Positions 1 to 7,183 are shown, counted from the stretch's first letter. The stretch is DNA of 16,608 nucleotides from CALHKP01 sp963558075 (GCA_963558075.1 CAUWFN010000043.1:1-16608); one strand, 5' to 3'. A program made the numbers and translations. The notes: a model not told the origin generated them from the sequence alone.

Positions 1-219
1 GAAAGCTCTAAAGAACTTGAGTTTGCTGTATTTTGCATAGAAAATGTCGCAGCAAAGCTTGCAGTTTCTGGAGAAGATGTTTACAAAGCATTTACCGAAA
101 AAAGTAATATTTTAAATGGATATATAGTTCCAGAATACGAAGTGCTTCACACGCAAGACCGCGAATATATTGTAAATGAGCTTCTTGCTATTATGGAAGA
201 AAGAGGTGTAAGTGTATGA
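1..219 (+). CDS. DUF3791 family protein, 5' end outside window
   Basis: The frame is open from the first base to a TGA at 217-219 and gives 72 residues with no start codon near the edge, so the beginning is missing. It reads ELEFAVFCIENVAAKLAVSG, then a VYKAFTEKS segment, then VLHTQDREYIVNELL near the end. I recognise this from memory as the DUF3791 pattern, a small helical family of unknown function. Its stop overlaps the next gene's start as ATGA, which implies translational coupling. DUF3791 genes commonly sit beside DUF3990 genes, as here. The role is unknown; a partner or neutraliser of the DUF3990 protein is only an inference. Confidence 0.75.
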   Translation, partial: ESSKELEFAVFCIENVAAKLAVSGEDVYKAFTEKSNILNGYIVPEYEVLHTQDREYIVNELLAIMEERGVSV

Positions 220-686
220 TATTATATCACGGATCGTATATTGAGATTTGCAATCCCGATCTTCTACATTCTAGAGCAAATGTTGATTTTGGAGCGGGAT
301 TTTATGTTACTCCTATATATGAACAAGCATCAAAATGGATTACAAGATATAAAAGAGCAGGAAAAGACGGTATTATATCAAAATATTTCTTTGACGAAAA
401 CAATAAGTCAGATTTAAAAGTATTAGAGTTTGATTCCTATTCTGAAGAATGGCTTGATTTTATATTAAGTTGCCGAAGAGAAAAAGATGCATCTGACTTT
501 GATCTTGTAATTGGAGGCGTTGCAAATGATAAGGTCTTCAATACTGTTGAATTATATTTTGATGGTCTAATTGACAAAAAAGAGGCCATTAAGCGACTAC
601 GCTTCGAGAAACCAAATCTTCAAATATGCTTTCGCACAGAAAAAGCCCTAGAACTCTTACATTTTGAAGGGAGCGAAAAATTATGA
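216..686 (+). CDS. DUF3990 family protein, possible ADP-ribosyltransferase fold
   Basis: This 156-residue protein has the hallmarks I associate with DUF3990: LYHGS at residues 3-7, DFGAGFYVTP at 24-33, a EFDSYSEEWLDF block at 71-82, VIGGVANDKVFNTVELYFDG at 98-117, and a QICFRTEKALELLHFEGSE end. The YHGS strand followed by G-x-GFY-x-T resembles the first two NAD-binding elements of PARP/ART-like folds. A transferase activity is inferred and not shown. There is no signal peptide or membrane segment. It starts at an ATG overlapping the previous stop (ATGA), preceded by AGAGGTG, and ends overlapping the next ATG. Bracketing by two small DUF3791-type genes in one tight operon looks like a toxin-antitoxin or modification cassette. 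The family assignment is good; the function is unknown. Confidence 0.8.
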   Translation: MILYHGSYIEICNPDLLHSRANVDFGAGFYVTPIYEQASKWITRYKRAGKDGIISKYFFDENNKSDLKVLEFDSYSEEWLDFILSCRREKDASDFDLVIGGVANDKVFNTVELYFDGLIDKKEAIKRLRFEKPNLQICFRTEKALELLHFEGSEKL

Positions 687-892
687 ATGCACATCCTATT
701 TTACTTCAAAAAAAATACAGCCGCATAATTGAGCTTTTCGCAAATAGGATCGGAATTTCCTTAGATGAGGCTCTAAAATTATTCTATAACTCCATGGTCT
801 ACAAGCTAATGCGTGAGGGAGTTTCTGACATGCACTGCATGAGCGACATGTACCTTGCAGAAGAACTAGAAATTGAATATAGGCAAAAATAA
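683..892 (+). CDS. Small DUF3791-like protein
   Basis: This 69-residue helical protein carries YSRIIELFANRIGISLDEAL at residues 13-32, then VYKLMREGVSDMHCMSD and YLAEELEIEYRQK. That second half matches what I remember of the short DUF3791-type proteins beside DUF3990. The start is an ATG at 683 overlapping the upstream TGA (ATGA), with GGGAG at a good distance. It is the last gene of the cassette and is followed within four bases by a terminator hairpin. Small size, acidic and helical character and coupling to the DUF3990 gene would suit an antitoxin or chaperone-like partner, but this is inference. Confidence 0.75.
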   Translation: MNAHPILLQKKYSRIIELFANRIGISLDEALKLFYNSMVYKLMREGVSDMHCMSDMYLAEELEIEYRQK

Positions 893-895
893 CTC

Positions 896-928
896 AAAGA
901 GTGTCCCAGCAATTAGGTGACACTCTTT
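896..928. terminator. Bidirectional terminator hairpin between convergent genes
   Basis: A perfect 10-bp stem AAAGAGTGTC (896-905) pairs with GACACTCTTT (919-928) around a 13-base loop. T-rich sequence follows on the plus side (TTTATTGATATTT), and a T-run (GAGTTATTTTTG) follows when read on the minus strand. It sits between the plus-strand stop at 892 and the minus-strand stop at 940, so it can serve both directions. Confidence 0.8.
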
Positions 929-939
929 ATTGATATTTG

Positions 940-2047
940 CTATTTCCCTCTGCCCATGATTCGTCTACACTGCTTCAATTTCTTACACTTGTCTCTTAGT
1001 ATAGGCACTATGAGAACTATTAAAACTAAGAAATTAATGAGTAGCCAACATAATGTACTTCCACCCGCAACTGAAATCCCCTTTACATCATTTGATGGAA
1101 AAATGCCTAATCCTCTTATTATATATATTGTTTCATTAAGAGCTGGTAATCCAAAAAAAGTGATATAAGAAATCCTACAATTTTTATAAAAGAATCCTTC
1201 TTGCATTCTTTTTTTCTTCTTTCTAATTCCAATATTTCTTGCATTGCCTGGTTTTTATTAGCTATTATCTCTTTACTCAAGTAATAAGTCATTTTTTCTT
1301 CAAAGTGAATCAGTTGATCACGTACCGACCCATAACAATTTGTTAACAAGGATAGTATAAATATAGTATTCTCATTATATTCTCTGCTTATAGAATTCAA
1401 ATCCTCCAAGTTTTTTCTCATAAAAAATGTTCGATCTTCATTTATTTTTTTCAGAAGTACAATAATAAATGCAAACTCAGTACTCAACTCTATATTTGAA
1501 GCAATTATAGAATTTAAAAATTTTTCTGGTACTGCATCATTTAATTTACGTCTAAAACTTTTGTCAACAATCGATAAACAAGTTCCCATAGGATTCACCA
1601 ACGATAGACTTCCATTTAAAGTAAATTTATTAGTGTTAATATACTTTCTAATTTCATCTAATTTGAAATTACTTATATCTACAGGAGCATGATCTATTTC
1701 AAATAAACTTTGTATAACATTTCTTGATAATGATTGAACATTATCGATTTCTTCATTAAATTCTGTAAGTATTATATGTGTTAGCTTTTCACCGCTATTA
1801 TAGATGCCTATATTTATGCTAGAAGATATACGGCTTAAATATAGATTTGCTATTTCTACGATATTCTTTTTTTCATCTATGGTGTAATCTTTAAGTTCCC
1901 AAATATCTTCTATGCTTCTTCAACATTATCTAGCGGATTACGCATTGTATTTAAATTAATTGCATAAGCGCGAATAGCAATAATCGCAACAACTAATACT
2001 AAACTGCTACTGCTCGAATTTGTTACAAAATCACTTCTAATCTTCAT
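940..2047 (-). pseudogene. Frameshifted membrane protein with FVTNSSSSS N-terminus
   Basis: Three overlapping frames form one gene if two single bases are restored. Part one (2047-1910) begins MKIRSDFVTNSSSSS, then a hydrophobic helix (LVLVVAIIAIRAYAI), and stops at TAG 1910-1912. Part two is open from 1919 to 1119 with no ATG near its beginning; it reads SIEDIWELKDYTIDEKKN onward and ends in a charged helix (QEILELERRKKECKKD) and a hydrophobic segment. Part three (about 1160 to 940) continues with FFGLPALNETIYIIRG and a second strong membrane helix (CWLLINFLVLIVLIVPIL). Repaired length is about 369 residues. One missing base is near 1917 and one is in the seven-A run at 1153-1159. The start is fixed by GGAGG six bases upstream and an 11-base overlap with the radical SAM gene. 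The region is clearly richer in A+T than the housekeeping genes. I do not recognise the middle. Decay, assembly error or recoding are all possible. Confidence 0.6.
1910..2047 (-). CDS. 45-residue FVTNSSSSS membrane peptide as currently encoded
   Basis: Read without repair, the gene coupled to the radical SAM gene encodes a 45-residue peptide: MKIRSDFVTNSSSSS, a single membrane helix at about residues 16-33, then NTMRNPLDNVEEA and TAG. The FVTNSSSSS start is a motif I remember at the N-terminus of many otherwise unrelated uncharacterised Clostridia proteins. It either is a stand-alone small peptide or, more likely, the front piece of the longer broken gene at 940-2047, because the following frame is open without a start of its own. 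A role as substrate of the neighbouring radical SAM enzyme is a hypothesis. Confidence 0.45.
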   Translation of the reverse strand: MKIRSDFVTNSSSSSLVLVVAIIAIRAYAINLNTMRNPLDNVEEA

Positions 2048-3134
2048 CACTAACCTCCATAGAATATGTTCTTTCTACATTATTGCAAAATACAATTTCC
2101 GGCATAAGTGGACAACCGCCCATACACATATCCTTTTTTTTGCAATCAGGACAAGCTTCATACAAATGCTGCCTGAACCTATCAAAAGGTTCACTGTTCC
2201 AAGCCTCCTCAATATTCTTATTTTTTAATGATACCTGATATATCTTATCCTGATCAAAGCTGCATGGAACCATAGTCATATCTGGACCTATATAACAGCT
2301 ATATCGTCCTCCTTCACAGGTATCTAAAGACTCAACGGCTATAGATTTGCAGAATTGTATTGCACCAGACACATTACAGCTATCCATTCCAATCTTAAAA
2401 CTATGTTCATTATCGAATTCAGCAAAAAAAGTTTTAACCTTTGGATCATCAGGCGCCAGCACATTATCTGCACTCCCTTGTCCTGCAGGCTTATGCAGCA
2501 AGAAAATCACTGCGTTAATTCCTTCAGGAAAATCATTGTTCTTTAATCTGTCAATAGCCTCATCGATGCTATTTTTCCCTAAAACATAATGTATATTTGT
2601 TTTAACCCCAGCATCTAAAAGCATTTTAATTGCATTTAATGTATAGTCACTTCTATACCAGCTGACAGCTACTGCTCCACAATATTTCCTACATAATGCT
2701 GCAAGTTCTGGTGTCATTCCATATCCAGATGTAGTAAAATTTGGAACAAGATTGTATTCTCTTGAAATTTTTAAGAGATCCTCAAAACATTCATGCTGAT
2801 CAGGGTCACCTCGTCCTCCTAAAGCAAGCTGATTGCATCTGCCCTCACACTGTCTTGCAATCCACCGAAAATCTTCAACACTCATATTTGGCTGCTCAAC
2901 AAAGAATCCGCTTTGATAGCATCCTATCCCTGCTTTCGAACAAAGACCAGTCTTTCCATGAATACAGTGACCCATAACGCCCACATCAATTAGATGCGGA
3001 AAAGAAGCCATAAAAGGATCAACACCCGTATCATTTCCTTCGTCATCAAGAACGCCTGTCCTAATGTATAAACCGGTCTCAGTATCAAAAGCGGTTTTAA
3101 ATTGATACTTTGTGTCTTCTATAACGTAACGCAT
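2037..3134 (-). CDS. Radical SAM/SPASM domain protein, unusual cluster motif
   Basis: This 365-residue protein looks like a radical SAM peptide- or protein-modifying enzyme. The expected cluster site carries C57, C65 and C72 (GHCIHGKTGLCSKAGIGCYQ), a C-x7-C-x6-C spacing in place of the usual C-x3-C-x2-C. LALGGRGDPDQHE (103-115) fits the GGE-like SAM-binding strand of the barrel. The C-terminus is a SPASM domain: C291, then C328-x2-C331-x5-C337-x3-C341 and C350, which normally hold auxiliary 4Fe-4S clusters. The start is an ATG with AGGAGGGA at 3141-3148. The gene overlaps by 11 bases the downstream FVTNSSSSS gene, its probable partner or substrate. The reaction is unknown; related SPASM enzymes make thioether or C-C crosslinks or anchor cofactors. 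The superfamily is confident, the substrate inferred. Confidence 0.85.
   Translation of the reverse strand: MRYVIEDTKYQFKTAFDTETGLYIRTGVLDDEGNDTGVDPFMASFPHLIDVGVMGHCIHGKTGLCSKAGIGCYQSGFFVEQPNMSVEDFRWIARQCEGRCNQLALGGRGDPDQHECFEDLLKISREYNLVPNFTTSGYGMTPELAALCRKYCGAVAVSWYRSDYTLNAIKMLLDAGVKTNIHYVLGKNSIDEAIDRLKNNDFPEGINAVIFLLHKPAGQGSADNVLAPDDPKVKTFFAEFDNEHSFKIGMDSCNVSGAIQFCKSIAVESLDTCEGGRYSCYIGPDMTMVPCSFDQDKIYQVSLKNKNIEEAWNSEPFDRFRQHLYEACPDCKKKDMCMGGCPLMPEIVFCNNVERTYSMEVSDED
2054..2058 (-). promoter_or_regulatory. Ribosome binding site inside the radical SAM 3' end
   Basis: GGAGG lies six bases before the ATG at 2047 and inside the last codons of the radical SAM gene. It fixes the MKIRSDF start and indicates coupled translation of the two proteins. 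Confidence 0.7.
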
Positions 3135-3248
3135 CTCCGTTCCCTCCTAATTCAATCAAATATTATTAGCTTATTTCATTCTTTTGATATGTGCTAGTTT
3201 CCGTAATTCTGCTAACCAAATTAACTCTATAATTACAACCGTACTTAA

Positions 3249-4259
3249 TCATGCCTTGCCGATATCATCAGCAGGCGTCTTCCCACAAGACTCTATCAAT
3301 ACATAATCCCTACTGTCCATTATAACAGTTTTCTCAAGCTCGATTACTTGATCCCAGCTATCACCAAAATCATATATATATAAGCACCTGTCCGTATGCG
3401 AGAAAACCTCCTCCAATGTCACAAGCTTACTGTTTATAACCTCTGCACCGTCATCACAGAAATCATAAATGTCTCTGTTCGAATCATCCTGAATATACAT
3501 CTTAACAGGGCAACTTCTGCATTTCCAATCTTCCTCTGCCATATTCTCTGTATCTAGCACAATAAACTCATGCATACGTCTGTTTTTCCATCCAAATACA
3601 CTCTGTATCGCATTGTGAAGCGAGCAAAAATCCTTCCTTGCCGGAATCAAAATCCTTCTCCACACCTCACCATTTTCCAAAAAAAGGCGTATTTTCAGCT
3701 GATAGCCTTTGATCTCGCAGGCATCCTTAGACTCATCAATTTCTCTCATTGCAGCAAGATTATCCACCATAAGTTCTTTCGGATAAGCAAACTCACTCCC
3801 AACTTTAAACGGCGAATTAGCAAGATAACGACTCATACTAATCTGTATCTGTTCACCATACTCAAGAACATGTGGAGTCTCAGATAAATATCTTCCCACA
3901 ATGCTTACTGAACCGATAACTTTTCTGTCCGATGTTTTGGCAAACCTTGCATCGCCGCATCTTCTGATATATTCCTCTGTATACGAATCTGGAATACCCT
4001 CTTTTTCGAAGACTGCACGTAGCGCAGAAATAAATATTTTATCCAAATGATCAAAATCACTGCCCTTGCAACCATATACAATCAAAGGAAATCTCGTAAG
4101 ATTATTAATGAAAATAATAGTCTTCTTTCTATTTAAGGTTATCATATTCGCATGCCATGAAAAAAATCCGCCTGCTCCATCATCTGCAGGAAGCTCAGCA
4201 AGATCAGCATTATTTAATTTCATTCGCTCAAGCAGCGCCTTTGTACATTGAATATACAT
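3249..4259 (-). CDS. DUF6933-like plus pRiA4b ORF-3-like two-domain protein, short C-terminus
   Basis: The 336-residue product has two parts. Residues 1-100 (MYIQCTKALLERMK, FFSWHANMITLNRKKTIIFI, LTRFPLIVYG) resemble DUF6933. Residues from about 183 (YQLKIRLFLENGEVWRRILI, then FSLHNAIQSVFGW-type and LYIYDFGDSWDQVIELEK) match the plasmid pRiA4b ORF-3 family, found near mobile elements but of unknown function. That family usually goes on past CGGPPxDxGG with a GGxxGYxxFL tail; here it ends abruptly at CGKTPADDIGKA. No other frame in the next 100 bases restores the tail, so the C-terminus seems truncated. The gene lies 114 bases upstream of the radical SAM gene on the same strand. A GGAAGG is 14 bases from the ATG, rather far. 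Domain calls are from memory. Confidence 0.65.
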   Translation of the reverse strand: MYIQCTKALLERMKLNNADLAELPADDGAGGFFSWHANMITLNRKKTIIFINNLTRFPLIVYGCKGSDFDHLDKIFISALRAVFEKEGIPDSYTEEYIRRCGDARFAKTSDRKVIGSVSIVGRYLSETPHVLEYGEQIQISMSRYLANSPFKVGSEFAYPKELMVDNLAAMREIDESKDACEIKGYQLKIRLFLENGEVWRRILIPARKDFCSLHNAIQSVFGWKNRRMHEFIVLDTENMAEEDWKCRSCPVKMYIQDDSNRDIYDFCDDGAEVINSKLVTLEEVFSHTDRCLYIYDFGDSWDQVIELEKTVIMDSRDYVLIESCGKTPADDIGKA

Positions 4260-4355
4260 AATATATTTAACTTCCTTCCTTTAGTAAAATATACATAAAT
4301 TACCTACTACTTTATCATATTCCTTTATGAAATACTCTTGCCATGGGTAGACAAA

Positions 4356-4979
4356 CTACAATTCTTCATTCTCAAGCTCAAGCTCCATCTCCTCAGATTC
4401 AATCTCAGCCCTGTACTCTCGTTCCTCTTCAATCCATGTTCTGTAGTCCATCTGCTTAATTACAGCTGCCGTATCCCTAGCATCATTTAGTGCATCATGG
4501 GCCTTGCCGCCTTTGATTCCAAAATAGTATACGGCATAGTCCAGCGAAAAGTTTCTTTCCTCCATCGTCTCAAGATCATCGAACATCAGCTGCGCATCAA
4601 AATTCTCCGGAATCCACGACTCATCCAAGCCGTTAACCTTCAGGTTCGCCTCCAGCATATCTATATCTGAAGGCCCCCATGTGAACAAAACCGCCTCACG
4701 GCCGCACCAATTGCTGAAGTCTCTTATTGCCTCTTCAAAGCCTACGCCATCACGAAGATCCGCAGGATCAATATTTGTTAGCTCTTTAACTGTTTTGTTA
4801 AGTTTTCTGTAAAACTTAGGACGAATATATGTGTTAAACTCGCCTATCTCATTCATATCATCATCCATCATCACTGCACCAATCTGAATAATCTCACCGT
4901 GCAGAGGAACAGGATTATTTATTCTCTTCCTAAAATCTTCTGGCTGGTTCCACTCCATGTCCAAAACTATATAATTCAT
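4356..4979 (-). CDS. DEDDh 3'-5' exonuclease, KapD/Exonuc_X-T type
   Basis: This 207-residue protein contains all DEDDh exonuclease motifs. ExoI is LDMEW with D7 and E9. ExoII is in WGPSDIDML (101-109) with D105. ExoIII is HDALNDARDTA with H161 and D166. Such enzymes use two metal ions to remove nucleotides from 3' ends of DNA or RNA. The YIVLDMEWNQP beginning and AHDALNDA ending resemble the KapD/ERI-1-like group, which favours RNA, but the substrate cannot be settled here. The last 20 residues are an acidic glutamate-rich tail (ESEEMELELENEEL). The start is ATG with GGGAG nine bases upstream, and the gene has its own predicted promoter. No clear terminator was found in 4260-4355. Confidence 0.85.
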   Translation of the reverse strand: MNYIVLDMEWNQPEDFRKRINNPVPLHGEIIQIGAVMMDDDMNEIGEFNTYIRPKFYRKLNKTVKELTNIDPADLRDGVGFEEAIRDFSNWCGREAVLFTWGPSDIDMLEANLKVNGLDESWIPENFDAQLMFDDLETMEERNFSLDYAVYYFGIKGGKAHDALNDARDTAAVIKQMDYRTWIEEEREYRAEIESEEMELELENEEL

Positions 4980-5030
4980 ATCTACTCCCGCTATACCTTT
5001 CTAAGTATCTTCTTTGTTTCTTCTAACTTT

Positions 5031-5059
5031 ATTATACTTATAGTTTAGACTTTTGTCCG
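5031..5059 (-). promoter_or_regulatory. Predicted promoter of the exonuclease gene
   Basis: The minus strand carries TATAAT (5036-5031) as a perfect -10, with CGGACA 17 bp upstream as a weak -35 (four of six matches). It lies about 50 bases before the exonuclease ATG and just after the terminator of the upstream yolD-like gene, where a new promoter is expected. Confidence 0.5.
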
Positions 5060-5079
5060 CCCAAAAAAAGGACTTTGTC

Positions 5080-5123
5080 AAAAAAAGCCACGAAAACTTG
5101 CAAAAACTGCATATTTCGTAGCT
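5080..5123 (-). terminator. Intrinsic terminator after the yolD-like gene
   Basis: On the minus strand AGCTACGAAA (5123-5114) pairs with TTTCGTGGCT (5095-5086), ten pairs including one G-U, with an inner TGCA/TGCA element in the loop. It is followed directly by seven T. It starts eight bases after the stop at 5131. Confidence 0.85.
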
Positions 5124-5130
5124 TTTTATC

Positions 5131-5541
5131 CTACTCTATCCATACTATATCATCAGCATTTATTCTAGTTCCATCTTCCATCAATATCTCGCGGCTTTCT
5201 AAATTCGCACGAAGGATTCTTCCGCTTACAGTAACATAACTTCCACCGTCCTTTCTAGCATCAGGAACAAAGTACGTAACCGAAACCTCCTTTGCACTTC
5301 TTTCGCGCGTAATTTTTCTAAGGCGAAAATCAAGGATATCCTGCATGTTCTCATCAAGCTCAGCTCTTTTCTCTGTAAGTCTAGCTGTCTCGCATACCGC
5401 CTCACTATGCCCAGTAAGTGCAGCAAAGGGTGCAAACTGAGCGGCCCGAGCCTCGATGCTCATCCTAGCATGAGCTTTTGGCTCCGGATGCGGCAGATTC
5501 AGTATATCCATATAATCTTCTATATTCCTTACCTGCCTCAT
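5131..5541 (-). CDS. YolD-like protein, partner of UmuC-like polymerase
   Basis: This 136-residue protein matches the YolD-like family: HARMSIEARAAQFAPFAALT at 24-43, a helical ELDENMQDILDFRLRKI middle, and a small beta-rich C-terminus (VSVTYFVPDARKDGGSYVTV, RINADDIVWIE). In Bacillus, YolD-type genes sit beside uvrX/yqjW and are thought to act with the polymerase in a UmuD-like or accessory way; the mechanism is not established. Its ATG overlaps the polymerase TGA as ATGA, and GGAGGG lies inside the polymerase 3' end, so the two are made in step. It shares the LexA-type promoter upstream of the polymerase and is followed by a terminator. Confidence 0.85.
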   Translation of the reverse strand: MRQVRNIEDYMDILNLPHPEPKAHARMSIEARAAQFAPFAALTGHSEAVCETARLTEKRAELDENMQDILDFRLRKITRERSAKEVSVTYFVPDARKDGGSYVTVSGRILRANLESREILMEDGTRINADDIVWIE

Positions 5542-7145
5542 GCCTTATGCCCTCCAATCTGTTTGTTTCTTTCTAGTGCCGTTGCCCCCTCCTCTAGATT
5601 CATACCTCTAAATATCGCATTCTTTCCGAATCTTTTCTTTATATCTAGCATTGCTCTTTGCATATCTTCCTCATGATCTAGCGCCTTATCTTTCGTATCT
5701 GTACCTTCATATCCTCTGGCGCTAACACTGCAGTAACCTTCTGCTTCATCGCGCTCTCCACAGCTTTTCTCCCCTTCTGAGATTCCAATACCAAGCTGCC
5801 CAAACATGTCAAGCTGAACCTCTCTGTTATCTTCTATAGACTGCTTTTCTGCCTCCTCTCTACGCATGACATTGCAGGCCGTAAGGCTAACCCTTCTCAC
5901 AAGCAGACTCTTATCTACAATCCTATCATATAACTTTGTAATATGCTCCGTAATCAAAGCCGATGATGACGTATATCTACCTAAATTTTCTGTTCCATGA
6001 GCATGGATAGGTATCTTGCGCCCAAAGGCATCCGTCTTTACCTTTCCCTTGTAAGCTAAAAGCTTCACAGGATCATCCAAATTCTCCTTGTCATATCCAA
6101 CTGTTAAAACTAACTGATTAGTCACAAGCCCTTTATCAAACAGGTCAAGAGCTAAAACATCTGCCATTTCCTGAACAACCAGCCTAGCCTTATGAGATTC
6201 ATATGCGCACATCAAAACCTGACCTGCTCCCATACTTTTGCTCTCAGGTCTATAAGACTTAACTGCTTTCATCGTGCACGGCTCATATCCCCATGCATGA
6301 TCAATCAAAAGCTCTGCGTTTACTCCAAACATCTTGTACAAAAGCTCCTCGTTATAAAAGTCAGAAGGCCCTCCAAGTGAGCATCTTGCAACATCGCCCA
6401 TAGTCAGAATCCCTTTTTTTTCTAACTTCTTCGCATAACCTCTTCCTACGCGCCAAAAATCTGTAATAGGTCTATGGCACCATAGCTTCTGCCTGTAGCT
6501 AATCTCATCAAGCTGTGCAATTCTAACTCCATCTCTATCTGCCGGCATATGCTTTGCTACAATATCCATCGCAATCTTAGCAAGGTACATGTTCGTTCCA
6601 ATCCCTGCTGTTGCAGTAATTCCTGTAGTTTGCAAAACATCTTTTATCATCCTCATGGCGAAGTCGTGAGGCGAAAGCCCAGAAAATCTAAGGTAATGAG
6701 TAATGTCTATAAACACCTCATCTATCGAATACACATGAATATCCTCTGGCGCCACATATCTAAGATATATGTCATAGATTCTAGTGCTGTACTCAAGATA
6801 AAGAGCCATTCTTGGTGTTGCCGTAATATATGATACAGAAAGCTCGGGATGCTCCCTTAGCTTTGTAAAATCAGAAGACTCACCGCTAAACCGCCTGCCG
6901 GGTGCATATCTTATTCTCTCTGCATTTATTTCTCTGACCTTCTGCACAACCTCAAACAGTCTCGGGCGACCGGAAATTCCAAAAGACTTAAGCGATGGAG
7001 AAACTGCAAGGCATATCGTCTTATTAGTTCTAGAATTATCGGCAACTACAAGGTTAGTGCAAAGAGGGTCAAGCTCTCGCTCAATGCACTCAACTGAAGC
7101 ATAAAAAGATTTCAAATCAATACAAAGAAAAACATTATCGCCCAT
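5538..7145 (-). CDS. Y-family DNA polymerase, UmuC/UvrX type
   Basis: This 535-residue translesion polymerase copies past damaged bases. Catalytic acids are visible: D10 in FLCIDLKSFYASVE and D142-E143 in YSIDEVFID. A helix-hairpin-helix segment (WRVGRGYAKKLEKKGI, about 231-246) and a little-finger domain (about 300-430) follow. VQLDMF at 443-448 fits the sliding-clamp binding motif. Residues 455-495 are a hydrophilic, apparently disordered stretch. The end (KKRFGKNAIFRGMNLEEGAT and ERNKQIGGHKA) is typical of the Firmicutes UmuC/UvrX group, not of plain DinB. The start has AGGTGA upstream. It forms a coupled pair with the yolD-like gene and has a perfect LexA box, so it should be induced by DNA damage. 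Confidence 0.9.
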   Translation of the reverse strand: MGDNVFLCIDLKSFYASVECIERELDPLCTNLVVADNSRTNKTICLAVSPSLKSFGISGRPRLFEVVQKVREINAERIRYAPGRRFSGESSDFTKLREHPELSVSYITATPRMALYLEYSTRIYDIYLRYVAPEDIHVYSIDEVFIDITHYLRFSGLSPHDFAMRMIKDVLQTTGITATAGIGTNMYLAKIAMDIVAKHMPADRDGVRIAQLDEISYRQKLWCHRPITDFWRVGRGYAKKLEKKGILTMGDVARCSLGGPSDFYNEELLYKMFGVNAELLIDHAWGYEPCTMKAVKSYRPESKSMGAGQVLMCAYESHKARLVVQEMADVLALDLFDKGLVTNQLVLTVGYDKENLDDPVKLLAYKGKVKTDAFGRKIPIHAHGTENLGRYTSSSALITEHITKLYDRIVDKSLLVRRVSLTACNVMRREEAEKQSIEDNREVQLDMFGQLGIGISEGEKSCGERDEAEGYCSVSARGYEGTDTKDKALDHEEDMQRAMLDIKKRFGKNAIFRGMNLEEGATALERNKQIGGHKA

Positions 7146-7183
7146 TTTCTCACCTCGCCATCTATAAAAACTAACTACATATA

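Noticed and set aside
917..1168. Plus-strand gene
   Set aside because: It lies antisense to the broken membrane protein, begins inside the terminator hairpin at 896-928 and has no ribosome binding site or recognisable family.
940..1206. Independent 88-residue gene
   Set aside because: Its first residues overlap the end of the previous frame and it continues that protein naturally after the T-run; better explained as the third piece of one broken gene.
1119..1601. Separate gene starting at TTG 1601
   Set aside because: The same frame is open upstream to 1919 with protein-like sequence and no stop, so TTG 1601 is most likely an internal leucine of the broken gene at 940-2047.
1905..1922. Programmed -1 frameshift at the first break of the FVTNSSSSS gene
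   Set aside because: The coding strand reads GAA GAA GCA TAG with no X XXY YYZ heptamer, so mutation or sequence error is the simpler reading.
3135..3248. Promoter directly before the radical SAM gene
   Set aside because: TTGTAA and TTGGTT elements exist but no -10 at correct spacing; I cannot support one.
4260..4355. Terminator or promoter between the exonuclease and the DUF6933-like gene
   Set aside because: TATGAT occurs but without a convincing -35, and no stable stem followed by T was found.
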